In this document: piece after piece, positions 6,716-13,659 of the stretch
Layout: each line of letters starts with the position of its first letter
How positions within the stretch are numbered: position 1 is the first letter of the stretch
From: an uncultured Clostridia bacterium
GTDB taxonomy: Bacteria > Bacillota > Clostridia > Oscillospirales > Ruminococcaceae
DNA length: 15,872 nucleotides
Reading direction: 5' to 3'
Assembly: GCA_945835425.1 (NCBI GenBank)
Contig: CAMAJC010000010.1
Coordinates: 1-15,872 of the forward strand
Notes under the pieces: model-generated
What the model saw: the letters and a program-made list of their open reading frames with translations, nothing else
Told to the model about the DNA's origin: nothing
Databases searched by the model: none
Made by a program: the position numbers and the translations under genes

Positions 6716-7678
6716 TCAGAACAGGCCGGACTCGGTGTACTTCTGGCTGATCGCGTTGGCGGTTACCAGCAGGGCGAAGTTAATGACCGAGTTGAAGAGC
6801 GAAACAGCGGTGGAGTAGCCGTAGTTGGCTTCCTGCAGACCTTTGCGGTAGACGAACGAGGAGATGATGTCTGCGGTTTCATATACCTGGGGGTTGTAGA
6901 GCAGGATGGTCTTTTCATAGCCGACCGAAAGCATCTGGCCGATACGAAGGATGAGCATGATCATAATGGTGTCGGTGATGCCGGGGATGGTGACCTTCAT
7001 GATCCGCTGGAAGCGGTTTGCGCCGTCAATTTCGGCCGCCTCATAGAGGGTCTTGTCGATGCCGGCCAGAGCCGCGACGTAGATGATCGAGTTAAAGCCG
7101 GTGTTCTTCCACAGGTCGGACGCGATGTAAATCGGACGCCAGCAGGAAGCCTTGCCCAGCAGGTTATCGTAGCTGCCGGTAATCGCGCCGACGATCGAGG
7201 TGATCGCGCCGTCGGAAGCGCAGAAGTCAATGATGATACCGGCTACAACGACCAGAGAAACGAAGTAAGGCATGTAAGAGACAGTCTGCACCACTCTCTT
7301 ATATTTCGCGCTGGCCAGCTCGTTGAGCAGCAGAGCGAAGATAATGGCAAAGGGGAAATCGATGCAGATCTGCAGCAAACTCAGGATCAGTGTGTTGCGG
7401 ATTACTCGCCAGCAGTAAACTGAACTAAAGAAGTCCACAAAATTCTTCAGGCCCACGAACTGGGAGCCGAAGATGCCCAGCTTGGGTTTGAAGTTCTCAA
7501 AGGCCATCAGCAGACCGCCCATGGGAATATAATGGAAAATAATGTAGTACGCGATGGCCGGTGCGACCATAATAAGAAGGGGCCAGTTCTTGACAAAGTC
7601 CTTCTTGATGTTGTGCCAGGAATACTTTCGGTAAGTCCTGACCTGTGCGCCGGACGGCGCCGCAGTTGTCTTGCTCAT
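6716..7678 (-). CDS. Sugar ABC transporter permease, LplB type
   Basis: This 320-residue permease is the first gene of the importer operon and the partner of the LplC-type permease. The N-terminal ~30 residues are polar and basic, then hydrophobic segments start at about 33. The EAA docking loop reads LYEAAEIDGANRF.RIMKVTIPG at 211-233. The C-terminus KYTESGLF is typical of LplB proteins. Two adjacent ATGs (7681 and 7678) follow the purine-rich GAGGAAGG; 7678 is preferred for its spacing, and an in-frame ATG at 7705 is rejected because it precedes that box. The exact start is uncertain by a few codons. Confidence 0.92.
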   Translation of the reverse strand: MSKTTAAPSGAQVRTYRKYSWHNIKKDFVKNWPLLIMVAPAIAYYIIFHYIPMGGLLMAFENFKPKLGIFGSQFVGLKNFVDFFSSVYCWRVIRNTLILSLLQICIDFPFAIIFALLLNELASAKYKRVVQTVSYMPYFVSLVVVAGIIIDFCASDGAITSIVGAITGSYDNLLGKASCWRPIYIASDLWKNTGFNSIIYVAALAGIDKTLYEAAEIDGANRFQRIMKVTIPGITDTIMIMLILRIGQMLSVGYEKTILLYNPQVYETADIISSFVYRKGLQEANYGYSTAVSLFNSVINFALLVTANAISQKYTESGLF

Positions 7679-7748
7679 CATATCCTTCCTCTCGTTTGGA
7701 CGCATCCGGCAGTGGCACCGCAGGTATGCGCATCATAATTATGTCTAA

Positions 7749-7777
7749 ATTATAATATAGTATGAATAGAATTTAAA
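7749..7777 (-). promoter_or_regulatory. Promoter of the sugar ABC operon
   Basis: On the minus strand TTTAAA (7772-7777) and a perfect TATAAT (7749-7754) are 17 bp apart. The poor -35 box is what one expects of a promoter that depends on an activator. The predicted start is near 7742, giving a leader of about 65 nt. Confidence 0.62.
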
Positions 7778-7802
7778 GAGCCAATAATTGAAGAGAAATA
7801 AA

Positions 7803-7820
7803 CGTCAATTTTCGTCAAAA
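7803..7820 (-). repeat. Direct repeat TTGACG with 10-bp period upstream of the operon promoter
   Basis: Reading the minus strand, TTGACG occurs twice with a 10-bp period, each copy preceded by a T- or A/T-rich run. The pair sits about 61 to 78 bases ahead of the predicted transcription start. Same-face direct repeats at this distance are the usual layout for AraC-family activator sites. The membrane AraC protein encoded just upstream is the natural candidate, but binding is inferred. Confidence 0.45.
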
Positions 7821-7918
7821 AAGCTCCATTCCAACGCCATGAAAATCTGCGGTAAACCGTTTTTCCGGGGCTTGCGGGACATGTTTCCATTTTTTGCAGT
7901 GCAATTTATCCCGCCAAA

Positions 7919-7956
7919 AACGCAAAAAAGCGGAATACATCCCTGCACTCCGCTTT
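7919..7956 (-). terminator. Terminator of the membrane AraC-regulator gene
   Basis: AAAGCGGA and TCCGCTTT form an 8-bp stem with a 14-nt loop (7927-7956). On the minus strand the stem ends in a run of T, then GCG, then another T run. It lies 36 bases past the stop codon and separates this gene from the importer operon. Confidence 0.85.
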
Positions 7957-7992
7957 CCGTTTTTATTCAGTTTTATATTCATTCCGCCGCGC

Positions 7993-10203
7993 TTAATCCT
8001 TGTCGGCGTACTGTCCGGGCGTCACGCCCTCGTACCGCTTGAAGGCGCGGATCATCGCCCGGGATTCGACATACCCGGTGCGCTCGGCTGTCTCGCGGAC
8101 ATTGACGCCCGCCTCCAGCAGCTTCTTCGCCGCCTCCAGCCGCACCATATGCACCTCGTCCAGCACTCCATGGCCGACTGTATTTTTATACCGGCGGCTG
8201 AGGGTCGAAAGGTTCATGCTGAAATGCTCCGCGATCATACTGGCGTTCAGAGCCGGGTCGTAGTAATTGCCGCGGATATAGGCCTGGACCTCCTGCGCCC
8301 ACTGGGTATTTTTATTGTCAGGGATCACCGCTTCCGGCTTCTTCCCCTGAACCTGGTCAAACATATCCAGCAGCTGGACCTGTATCTCGTCCGCTGTTGT
8401 GTGGTATGGGACGCCCTTGGCGATATCGCGCTTTTCCTCCGGCAGGTGGGACAGCAGCAGCTCCGCGACGCCGGCGTACCGGCTGTGGATGATCTCAAAG
8501 GGCTGGCTGCGGTCGGACAGGTCGTCGTCGATGATGCTCTGCAGGCACTTGCGGGCTTTGGGGTAGTTTTCACTTTCCAAATACCCGGCCAGCTTCTTCT
8601 GATGGTCGAGGAAGTCCCCGTAAGCCCGGTAGTTCTTGTTATACAGCACCCTGCTGGCCATCCAGACGCCCGGTTCGCGCCGCGACTGCCAGAACAGGTC
8701 GTCATGATAGGCGCGCTCGATCCACCGCCAGGCGCTCGGCGCGTCAGTCAGATGGAGGCAGGGGTCGCTCATATAGCAGGTGATTGGCAGGGACAGGGCC
8801 TGCTGCACCGTCTTCACCGCCTGCCTGACCTCATCCCGGGAAGGCGTGCCCTGCACCAGCATGACCAGGCAGTCGTTGATCTCCAGGCTGACGCCGCCCT
8901 GTTTGGCGAAAAAGATCTCTTCCAGGATGTTGCGCACCGCGTAGTACATGGACTCCATCGTCTCGACATACTTATCCTGCGGGACATTGACAAAAAACTC
9001 CGACTTTTCCGGCTCGATGATCGAAAACAGCAGCATCCGGTAGGGCTGCCCCTCCTCGATGTACTGGGAGAGGAAAGCCGGGTCGTCGGTCGTGCCGTTT
9101 AAATACCGGGCGATGTAGCCGATGCGGGCCTGTTCCCGGGTCTGCTCCAGCCGGTTTTCCAGCGACTGCTTTTCCTGCGCAAGCCCTTTCAGGGCGTGGG
9201 CAAAGCCTTTCATCGACTTATATTCATCTTCCTGCGTCTCTCCGGAGGAGGATGAAATGGCCGGCAACACGCTCTCAAAGGGCGTCCAGGTCTTCCGGCT
9301 GAGGAAAACGGCGATCAAAATCCCGACGGCAAAATAGACGATGATTTCGATCAGCATCTGGAACCGCAGCGCCCGGATGCTCTCATAATAGATATCCTTC
9401 ATCGTCAGAAAACCGTACTGCATACCGCTGAGCTTGGAGGGAGAGACGGTGTAGAGGTAATCGTCCCCGTCGATTTTCAGCTGGCCGTCCGTCACGCCGC
9501 TCAGAGCCACCTCCGCGCAGACCGCCTGTGCCCGGTCGCCGCCGTAGATCAGCTGGCCGTCCTTGTCCATGACAAAGGCCTCGGTGCTGTCGCTTCGCCA
9601 GCGCATCAGTTCCTCCTCCACCTGCATCACAATGCCGACGCAGGCCAGCCGCTCGGTATACCGGCTGTCATAGACATTGCGCAGCACGAGGATGTACCCT
9701 TCGCCTTCCTTATTAAATATCGTCTGGATGCTGGACGGCATCCGTTCCTGCTGCAGCAGCTGATAAAAGGCGTCGCTCTCGACATCCAAATCCCAGGCAA
9801 AGAGGTCGTTCTGCTCGGGATGATAGGTGCGGATGTTGGAGACGAGAAAATCGTTGCGGTAAAAGTAGCAAAAGCCGCGGTAATAAGCCGACTTCTGGTT
9901 CACCGTCGTGGAAAAGACGTCGATCAGCTTGCAGAGGTCGTGAAGCTCCATGCCGGAGATCGTCTGTTTCTGCGCCAGCGTCTTGACCATCGCCTCTTTG
10001 GAGAGGATGCTGGCCGCGTCGACGGCGTCGCTGAGGTCCCGGTCGACTTCATGCTGGGTATCGAGGATGACGCTTTCCTGATCCCGGATAATGGAGTCCT
10101 GGACGTTCTTTTCCAGCTTGACAATCGTGAAAAGCGACAGCAGGAGCGGTATCAGGCAGACGCACAGATACGATGCCAGAAACTGCCGGTAAATCTTCTC
10201 CAT
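7993..10203 (-). CDS. Membrane-anchored AraC-family regulator with extracellular sensor domain
   Basis: This 736-residue one-component receptor probably senses a sugar outside the cell and controls the neighbouring importer operon. Residues 8-27 form a first membrane helix, about 30-278 an extracellular Cache-like sensor region, and 281-301 a second helix. A polar segment with coiled-coil character (about 330-360) and a poorly conserved cytoplasmic region (365-630) follow. The AraC DNA-binding domain spans about 637-736, with the first helix-turn-helix near 650-672 and the second ending in FKRYEGVTPGQYA. ATG 10203 is chosen because AAAGGAGG precedes it by about ten bases; the longer frame starts with TTG and reads through that site. 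Clostridia commonly place such regulators beside LplABC-type operons. The ligand is unknown. Confidence 0.9.
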   Translation of the reverse strand: MEKIYRQFLASYLCVCLIPLLLSLFTIVKLEKNVQDSIIRDQESVILDTQHEVDRDLSDAVDAASILSKEAMVKTLAQKQTISGMELHDLCKLIDVFSTTVNQKSAYYRGFCYFYRNDFLVSNIRTYHPEQNDLFAWDLDVESDAFYQLLQQERMPSSIQTIFNKEGEGYILVLRNVYDSRYTERLACVGIVMQVEEELMRWRSDSTEAFVMDKDGQLIYGGDRAQAVCAEVALSGVTDGQLKIDGDDYLYTVSPSKLSGMQYGFLTMKDIYYESIRALRFQMLIEIIVYFAVGILIAVFLSRKTWTPFESVLPAISSSSGETQEDEYKSMKGFAHALKGLAQEKQSLENRLEQTREQARIGYIARYLNGTTDDPAFLSQYIEEGQPYRMLLFSIIEPEKSEFFVNVPQDKYVETMESMYYAVRNILEEIFFAKQGGVSLEINDCLVMLVQGTPSRDEVRQAVKTVQQALSLPITCYMSDPCLHLTDAPSAWRWIERAYHDDLFWQSRREPGVWMASRVLYNKNYRAYGDFLDHQKKLAGYLESENYPKARKCLQSIIDDDLSDRSQPFEIIHSRYAGVAELLLSHLPEEKRDIAKGVPYHTTADEIQVQLLDMFDQVQGKKPEAVIPDNKNTQWAQEVQAYIRGNYYDPALNASMIAEHFSMNLSTLSRRYKNTVGHGVLDEVHMVRLEAAKKLLEAGVNVRETAERTGYVESRAMIRAFKRYEGVTPGQYADKD

Positions 10204-10243
10204 GGGCGCGGCCCTCCTTTCCAAAATTTGCAGATATGTATTT

Positions 10244-10272
10244 ATTATAGCATATTTTTTTCGATTTGTGTA
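10244..10272 (-). promoter_or_regulatory. Promoter of the membrane AraC-regulator gene
   Basis: On the minus strand TACACA (10267-10272) and TATAAT (10244-10249) are 17 bp apart, in the 90-bp gap after the serine hydrolase stop codon. I see no terminator in that gap, so some read-through from the upstream hydrolase gene is possible. Confidence 0.6.
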
Positions 10273-10293
10273 CCATTATTTTCCCAATTTGCC

Positions 10294-11175
10294 TTACAGC
10301 TGCGGGAAAATTTCGGTAAAAACCGCATGGAGCAGTTTTCCGGCCGCGCGGGATTCCGCCGTTATGGTCACGACCGCGTTTTTCTCCCGCAGGAGGATGG
10401 AAAACTGGCCGTACTTGCCGTCGGCGCGGAAGGAGCCTTCCTCACCGCCCCAGAAGAGATATCCATAGCCGTATCCGTCCCGGTCGTTTTCGACCTGCCG
10501 GGATGTGGAAGCCCGGACCCACTCCGCCGGAACCAATTGCCGTCCGTTCCAGCAGCCGTCCTGCAGATACAAGAGCCCGAACTTATGCAGCTCGTCCAGC
10601 GTCAGAAACAGCCCGCCTGCGCCGAAATTGTTGCCCAGCGGGTCGGTCTCCCAGGTCGGACGCTGAATCCCCATGGGCGTAAACAGCCGCGGCAGCAGAT
10701 AATGCACCAGGTCGCACCCGGCGCGCCGCTGCACCAAAAGCCCTGCCAGATAAGGGCCGGTGTTGTTATAGACAAACCGGGTGCCCGGCTCATAGACAAA
10801 GGGCTGGGCCAGGGCGAGCTTTGCCCAGTCGGGATCCGCATAATACGGGCGGTCTTCTCCCATCAGAAAGCCTTTCCCCTGCCCCAGGCACATGGTCAGC
10901 AGGTCGCGCACAGTAGCTTTTTGCAGATTTTCGGACACCTCCGCCGGCATATCCTCCGCAAAGGCATCGGTCAGCTTTTCCTCCAGGGACAACAGCCCTT
11001 CCCGGACGGCGATGCCCACCGCCGCCGAGGTGAAGCTCTTGGTGGCCGAATAGATATTCCGCCGGCAGGCGCCCTCCCAGGTATGGCGGGCTATTTCCTG
11101 CCCGTTCTGCGTAACGACGACGCCCAAAGCACGCAGCGGCGTTGCGGCGTCTATAAACCCCCTCAGATCAATCAT
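10294..11175 (-). CDS. Beta-lactamase-fold serine hydrolase (class C / EstB-like)
   Basis: This 293-residue protein belongs to the beta-lactamase-related family that also includes D,D-peptidases and esterases. The catalytic SxxK motif is S43-A-T-K46 and the second motif is Y136-N-N138. A Gly-rich stretch at 251-257 (ADGKYGQ) takes the place of the third motif. There is no signal peptide, so the enzyme is probably cytoplasmic, which argues against a role in cell-wall work or secreted beta-lactam resistance. ATG 11175 follows GGGAGGAG by seven bases; the longer frame overlaps the ribosome binding site. It has its own promoter and a terminator-like hairpin in the leader. Its substrate is unknown; an esterase acting on acylated sugars would suit the locus but is speculation. 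Confidence 0.88.
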   Translation of the reverse strand: MIDLRGFIDAATPLRALGVVVTQNGQEIARHTWEGACRRNIYSATKSFTSAAVGIAVREGLLSLEEKLTDAFAEDMPAEVSENLQKATVRDLLTMCLGQGKGFLMGEDRPYYADPDWAKLALAQPFVYEPGTRFVYNNTGPYLAGLLVQRRAGCDLVHYLLPRLFTPMGIQRPTWETDPLGNNFGAGGLFLTLDELHKFGLLYLQDGCWNGRQLVPAEWVRASTSRQVENDRDGYGYGYLFWGGEEGSFRADGKYGQFSILLREKNAVVTITAESRAAGKLLHAVFTEIFPQL

Positions 11176-11197
11176 AACGTTTCTCCTCCCATACAGC

Positions 11198-11228
11198 AAA
11201 AGCGGGGTGGGTACAGACGCCCACCCGC
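11198..11228 (-). terminator. Terminator-like hairpin in the leader of the serine hydrolase gene
   Basis: In the transcript GCGGGTGGG (11220-11228) pairs with CCCACCCCGC (11202-11211) apart from one bulged C, with an 8-nt loop. Four T residues (11198-11201) follow directly. It lies between the promoter at 11255-11283 and the start codon, about 20-50 nt upstream of ATG. It could be an attenuator, but no alternative antiterminator pairing is obvious in the short leader. Confidence 0.55.
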
Positions 11229-11254
11229 CTTCGCAGTTTCTTCCATATAAATAT

Positions 11255-11283
11255 ATTATACCCTTTTTCTTTTACAATGTAAA
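11255..11283 (-). promoter_or_regulatory. Promoter of the serine hydrolase gene
   Basis: On the minus strand TTTACA (11278-11283) and a perfect TATAAT (11255-11260) are 17 bp apart. The start is predicted near 11248, giving a leader of about 70 nt that contains the GC-rich hairpin. Confidence 0.78.
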
Positions 11284-11323
11284 GTGTGTATGTACAACTT
11301 CCCATATTCCCTTGCATATGAAA

Positions 11324-11367
11324 CGCCGGGTTCAGTTTTTATACCGAACCCGGCGCACCTTTTTTCT
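11324..11367. terminator. Hairpin terminator downstream of the CDF transporter gene
   Basis: CGCCGGGTTC and GAACCCGGCG form a perfect 10-bp stem (11324-11333 with 11346-11355) with a 12-nt loop. It lies 30 bases past the stop codon of the minus-strand CDF gene, where only TTTCAT follows the stem. On the plus strand a better T run (11360-11366) follows, so it may block antisense transcription as well. Confidence 0.75.
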
Positions 11368-11385
11368 AAGGAACCTCTGATATAA

Positions 11386-12312
11386 TTATGCGGTTTCCGG
11401 ACAATTTTCCGGGCAATCGGGATTGACATGGACCATAATGTGCTTAACCTTCGGGAACTCCTTTTCGATCGCGTCGTGGACCCGTTCGGCGATCAGATGT
11501 CCCTGGGCGAGGGACTGTTCCCCATCGGCGCAGATTTCGATGTCCACATAAATCTTGTTGCCGAACACCCGGGTGTGCAGCATGTCGACCCGCAGAACGC
11601 CCTCCTGCCTGCCCGCGCAGGCACGGAGCGCTTCTTCCGTCTGCCGGTCGCAGGAATGGTCGACCATCTTCTGAATCGCGTCCTTAAAGATATCGTAGGC
11701 GGCCTTGACGATAAACAGGCAGATCACCAGGCTGGCCGCCGGGTCGAGCACCGGGTACCCCATCCGCGCTCCGGCAATGCCGATCAGCGCACCGACGGAA
11801 GAAAGGGCGTCGCTGCGGTGGTGCCAGGCGTCGGCCATCAATGCGCCGGAATCGTACTTTTTCGCATAAGCCCGGGTGTACCAGTACATGCCCTCCTTGC
11901 AGACGATCGAGACGGCCGCGGCGACAAGGGACAAAACTCCCGGAACCGCCAGCTCCTGATAGTTGCCGCCGGTAATGTCCTCCAACGCGCCGATGCCGAT
12001 GAACAGCCCGGTAATAAACAGAATGACCGCCAGGACGATGGCTGCGACACATTCAAACCGTTCGTGCCCATAGGGGTGGTCATCGTCCGAAGCCCTTGCC
12101 GAGAGCCTGACGCCGATGATGACGATGATGCTGCTCAGCACGTCGGACGCCGAATGAACCGCGTCGCTGACCATGGCTCCCGAATGGGCGAGGATACCGG
12201 CGATCGCCTTGAACGCCGACAGGAGCAGATTGCCGATGACGCTGACCATCGACACCTTTGTGGCGGCCTGTTCAAAATCCGAGCGTCCCGAAATCGTTTG
12301 ACAGTTTTCCAT
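11386..12312 (-). CDS. Cation diffusion facilitator metal exporter (CzcD-like)
   Basis: This 308-residue membrane transporter would export divalent metal ions in exchange for protons. It has six predicted membrane helices between about 18 and 212 and a cytoplasmic metal-binding C-terminal domain (about 213-308). The transport-site pattern HxxxD appears twice, H53/D57 in helix 2 and H164/D168 in helix 5, as in Zn/Co-type members. HPYGHERFE at 79-87 is a family landmark. The C-terminus ends with a Cys pair (C300, C304) that could add a metal site. ATG 12312 follows GGGAGGT by seven bases. The frame stays open upstream, but that extension runs through the riboswitch leader and is not protein. 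The riboswitch predicts Ni/Co, or possibly Fe, as the physiological substrate. Confidence 0.93.
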   Translation of the reverse strand: MENCQTISGRSDFEQAATKVSMVSVIGNLLLSAFKAIAGILAHSGAMVSDAVHSASDVLSSIIVIIGVRLSARASDDDHPYGHERFECVAAIVLAVILFITGLFIGIGALEDITGGNYQELAVPGVLSLVAAAVSIVCKEGMYWYTRAYAKKYDSGALMADAWHHRSDALSSVGALIGIAGARMGYPVLDPAASLVICLFIVKAAYDIFKDAIQKMVDHSCDRQTEEALRACAGRQEGVLRVDMLHTRVFGNKIYVDIEICADGEQSLAQGHLIAERVHDAIEKEFPKVKHIMVHVNPDCPENCPETA

Positions 12313-12405
12313 AACAGTTACCTCCCATGTTTTCGGCAGCGTCCGTTCTTCCGGCGGCGCTCCCGCAGATAACTCTATGGCACTTGCGTTTCGTGGGCTT
12401 TGGAT

Positions 12406-12453
12406 AAAAAAATGCCCACGAACCCAGTAATGTAGCTTACTGTCCCGTGGGCA
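12406..12453 (-). terminator. Riboswitch-controlled terminator in the CDF leader
   Basis: In the transcript UGCCCACG (12446-12453) pairs with CGUGGGCA (12413-12420), and CAGUAA pairs with UUACUG further in, around a small loop. Seven U residues (12406-12412) follow. The 5' strand of this terminator contains CCCAC of aptamer helix P4 and CAGU of helix P1, so aptamer and terminator exclude each other. Confidence 0.88.
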
Positions 12454-12514
12454 ATCATTTCCACTGTCACTTGCGCGACCCGGCTCCGAGTGTGACCACT
12501 CTGGCCTGTTCAGT
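12439..12514 (-). promoter_or_regulatory. NiCo (czcD) riboswitch aptamer
   Basis: The 76-nt minus-strand element matches the NiCo class in helices and conserved joints. ACUG/CAGU closes P1. An AACAGGC joint precedes P2 (GAGUG/CACUC), followed by GAGCCGGG. P3 is GUCGC/GUGAC with a GCAA tetraloop. P4 is GUGG/CCAC around an AAUGAUU-containing loop, followed by the conserved GGGACAG. NiCo riboswitches bind Co2+ or Ni2+ (some later work argues for Fe2+) and switch on CDF exporter genes, exactly the gene that follows. Ligand-stabilised P1 and P4 would take strands from the terminator, so metal should turn expression on. Identification rests on recalled consensus, not a covariance-model search. Confidence 0.9.
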
Positions 12515-12553
12515 TTGTACTGTAGATTGGTATGCAGTGCAAAGAGTATCTTT

Positions 12554-12582
12554 ATTATACGCAATGGTTAAGGGAATGTCAA
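12554..12582 (-). promoter_or_regulatory. Consensus promoter of the riboswitch/CDF transcript
   Basis: A perfect TTGACA (12577-12582) and a perfect TATAAT (12554-12559) are 17 bp apart on the minus strand. Transcription should start near 12547, about 33 nt before the riboswitch aptamer. A constitutive promoter fits control at the level of the leader RNA. Confidence 0.9.
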
Positions 12583-12639
12583 GCCTTTCGTCGATAAATT
12601 AAATGTAAACGTTCTTTGACTATTTTACGCAGCGCGGCC

Positions 12640-12666
12640 TTCCTGCTGCATCATATGCAGCGGGAA
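12640..12666 (-). terminator. Hairpin downstream of the cupin-AraC gene, no T run
   Basis: Two 12-base arms (12640-12651 and 12655-12666) pair around a 3-nt loop, with one mismatch on the minus strand. No T run follows, so it may mark the 3' end of the regulator mRNA without being a classical terminator. Confidence 0.4.
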
Positions 12667-12688
12667 CGGCTTCCGGAACCCCTGTTTT

Positions 12689-13579
12689 TTATATCTCTTT
12701 ATTATCCAGCCGCTTCTTCTTCCGGAAGGCCAGCGGGGTCATGCCGGTCGCCTGCCGGAAGGTCTCGATAAAATAGCTGGCGCTGTTAAAACCGCAGGCC
12801 AGGGCGATATCGGTGATGCTTTTCTCGTCGTCGGCCAGCAAGCGGATTCCCTTGCTAACCCGCGCCCGCTGGAGAAACTGGATGGGCGACTGGTTTAGAT
12901 AGGTGCGGAAAAGGCTGCTGCATTTGCTCTGGCAGACGGCGCCTGCCTGGGCGATGGAGGCGAGGGTGATCTTTTCCTCTAAATGCTCCTGTATATAAGC
13001 GACCATATCCTTGACGATGTCCTGCTCTTTGCTGTTCAGAATCTGCCGGTCCATATCCTGCAGCCGGCAAAGCTCTGCCGTAAGCAGAGAAAACTGCCCC
13101 AATATGTCCAGCTCGTAGCCCGGACCGCGTTGTTGGCTGAGGTAAAAGATTTTCTGCAGGGTGTTTAAGATCAGCCCGTCGGCCTGTTTTTCCGGGTCGA
13201 GGAGCCGGTAATCCTCTCCCTTGATCAGCGGCAGCAACAGCCGGGAAGAAATCCGCGTGTTCCCCATCAGCAGAGCCGGGTCGGCGACGACAAACCGGAA
13301 AACACAATCGGCGCGGTCGTCGGAGAAACCGTAATGGAGCCGCCCGCTGTTGACAAAGATGCCCATTCCCTTTTCCAGCTGCACCGTCTTGCCGTTGACA
13401 AAATAGGAAATCGGGCCGCTCACCGCCCACAAAAATTCAAAATCGTTGTGCCAGTGGCACTGGGCGGCATACTGGTCAAACAGCGACAGCCTTCCCTGCC
13501 GGACGCGGACTGGAAGATCGGGCGTATCATAAATCAAATCTTCAGACTGATCTTCCCGCACTTTAAAAAACTCGGACAT
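12689..13579 (-). CDS. AraC-family regulator with cupin sensor domain
   Basis: This 296-residue soluble regulator should bind a small, probably sugar-like, ligand and act on the divergent MATE/acetyltransferase unit and on itself. The N-terminal cupin domain (about 20-105) shows HWHNDFEFLW (42-51), G55, a glycine turn and the FVNSGRLHYGF segment (75-85). The AraC DNA-binding domain spans about 190-290, with a first helix-turn-helix around 204-226 and the conserved second part DIALACGFNSASYFIETFRQATGM (257-280). ATG 13579 is preferred since GGGAGG lies seven bases upstream; ATG 13582 is also possible, and the TTG at 13585 sits too close to the ribosome binding site. Confidence 0.92.
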   Translation of the reverse strand: MSEFFKVREDQSEDLIYDTPDLPVRVRQGRLSLFDQYAAQCHWHNDFEFLWAVSGPISYFVNGKTVQLEKGMGIFVNSGRLHYGFSDDRADCVFRFVVADPALLMGNTRISSRLLLPLIKGEDYRLLDPEKQADGLILNTLQKIFYLSQQRGPGYELDILGQFSLLTAELCRLQDMDRQILNSKEQDIVKDMVAYIQEHLEEKITLASIAQAGAVCQSKCSSLFRTYLNQSPIQFLQRARVSKGIRLLADDEKSITDIALACGFNSASYFIETFRQATGMTPLAFRKKKRLDNKEI

Positions 13580-13619
13580 CATCAAGCCTCCCTCGGGTAA
13601 AATACAGGATTGTTATACT

Positions 13620-13648
13620 ATTCTATCTGTTATTGGAAGAAATGTCAA
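13620..13648 (-). promoter_or_regulatory. Promoter of the cupin-AraC gene
   Basis: On the minus strand a perfect TTGACA (13643-13648) precedes TAGAAT (13620-13625) by 17 bp. It overlaps the predicted promoter of the divergent MATE gene, so the two should compete or be controlled together. Confidence 0.75.
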
Positions 13649-13659
13649 GATAAATGCGG

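Larger units (their letters stand above)
7679..7992. other. Regulatory intergenic region between the AraC gene and the importer operon
   Basis: These 314 bases contain no gene I can support. They hold the terminator of the AraC gene (7927-7956), the promoter of the importer operon (7749-7777), a direct repeat upstream of that promoter (7803-7820) and the lplB-type leader. The central part is A/T-rich, in contrast to the flanking coding sequence. Confidence 0.8.
12313..12688. other. Non-coding region between the CDF and cupin-AraC genes
   Basis: These 376 bases hold the CDF leader with its riboswitch (12439-12514), terminator (12406-12453), a third competing strand (12389-12398) and promoter (12554-12582). 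A hairpin follows downstream of the cupin-AraC gene (12640-12666). I see no gene here; open frames through the leader are accidental. Confidence 0.85.

Noticed and set aside
10294..11175. Secreted beta-lactamase for antibiotic resistance
   Set aside because: SxxK and YxN motifs are shared with esterases and peptidases, there is no signal peptide, and no resistance context is seen.
12313..12564. N-terminal extension of about 84 residues on the CDF protein
   Set aside because: The frame is open, but it spans the riboswitch and terminator, lacks membrane or metal motifs and starts near the promoter. The GGGAGGT site fixes the start at 12312.
12604..12617. cre-like catabolite repression site
   Set aside because: TGTAAACG matches a half site, but the second half lacks the CA end, so it fails the consensus.
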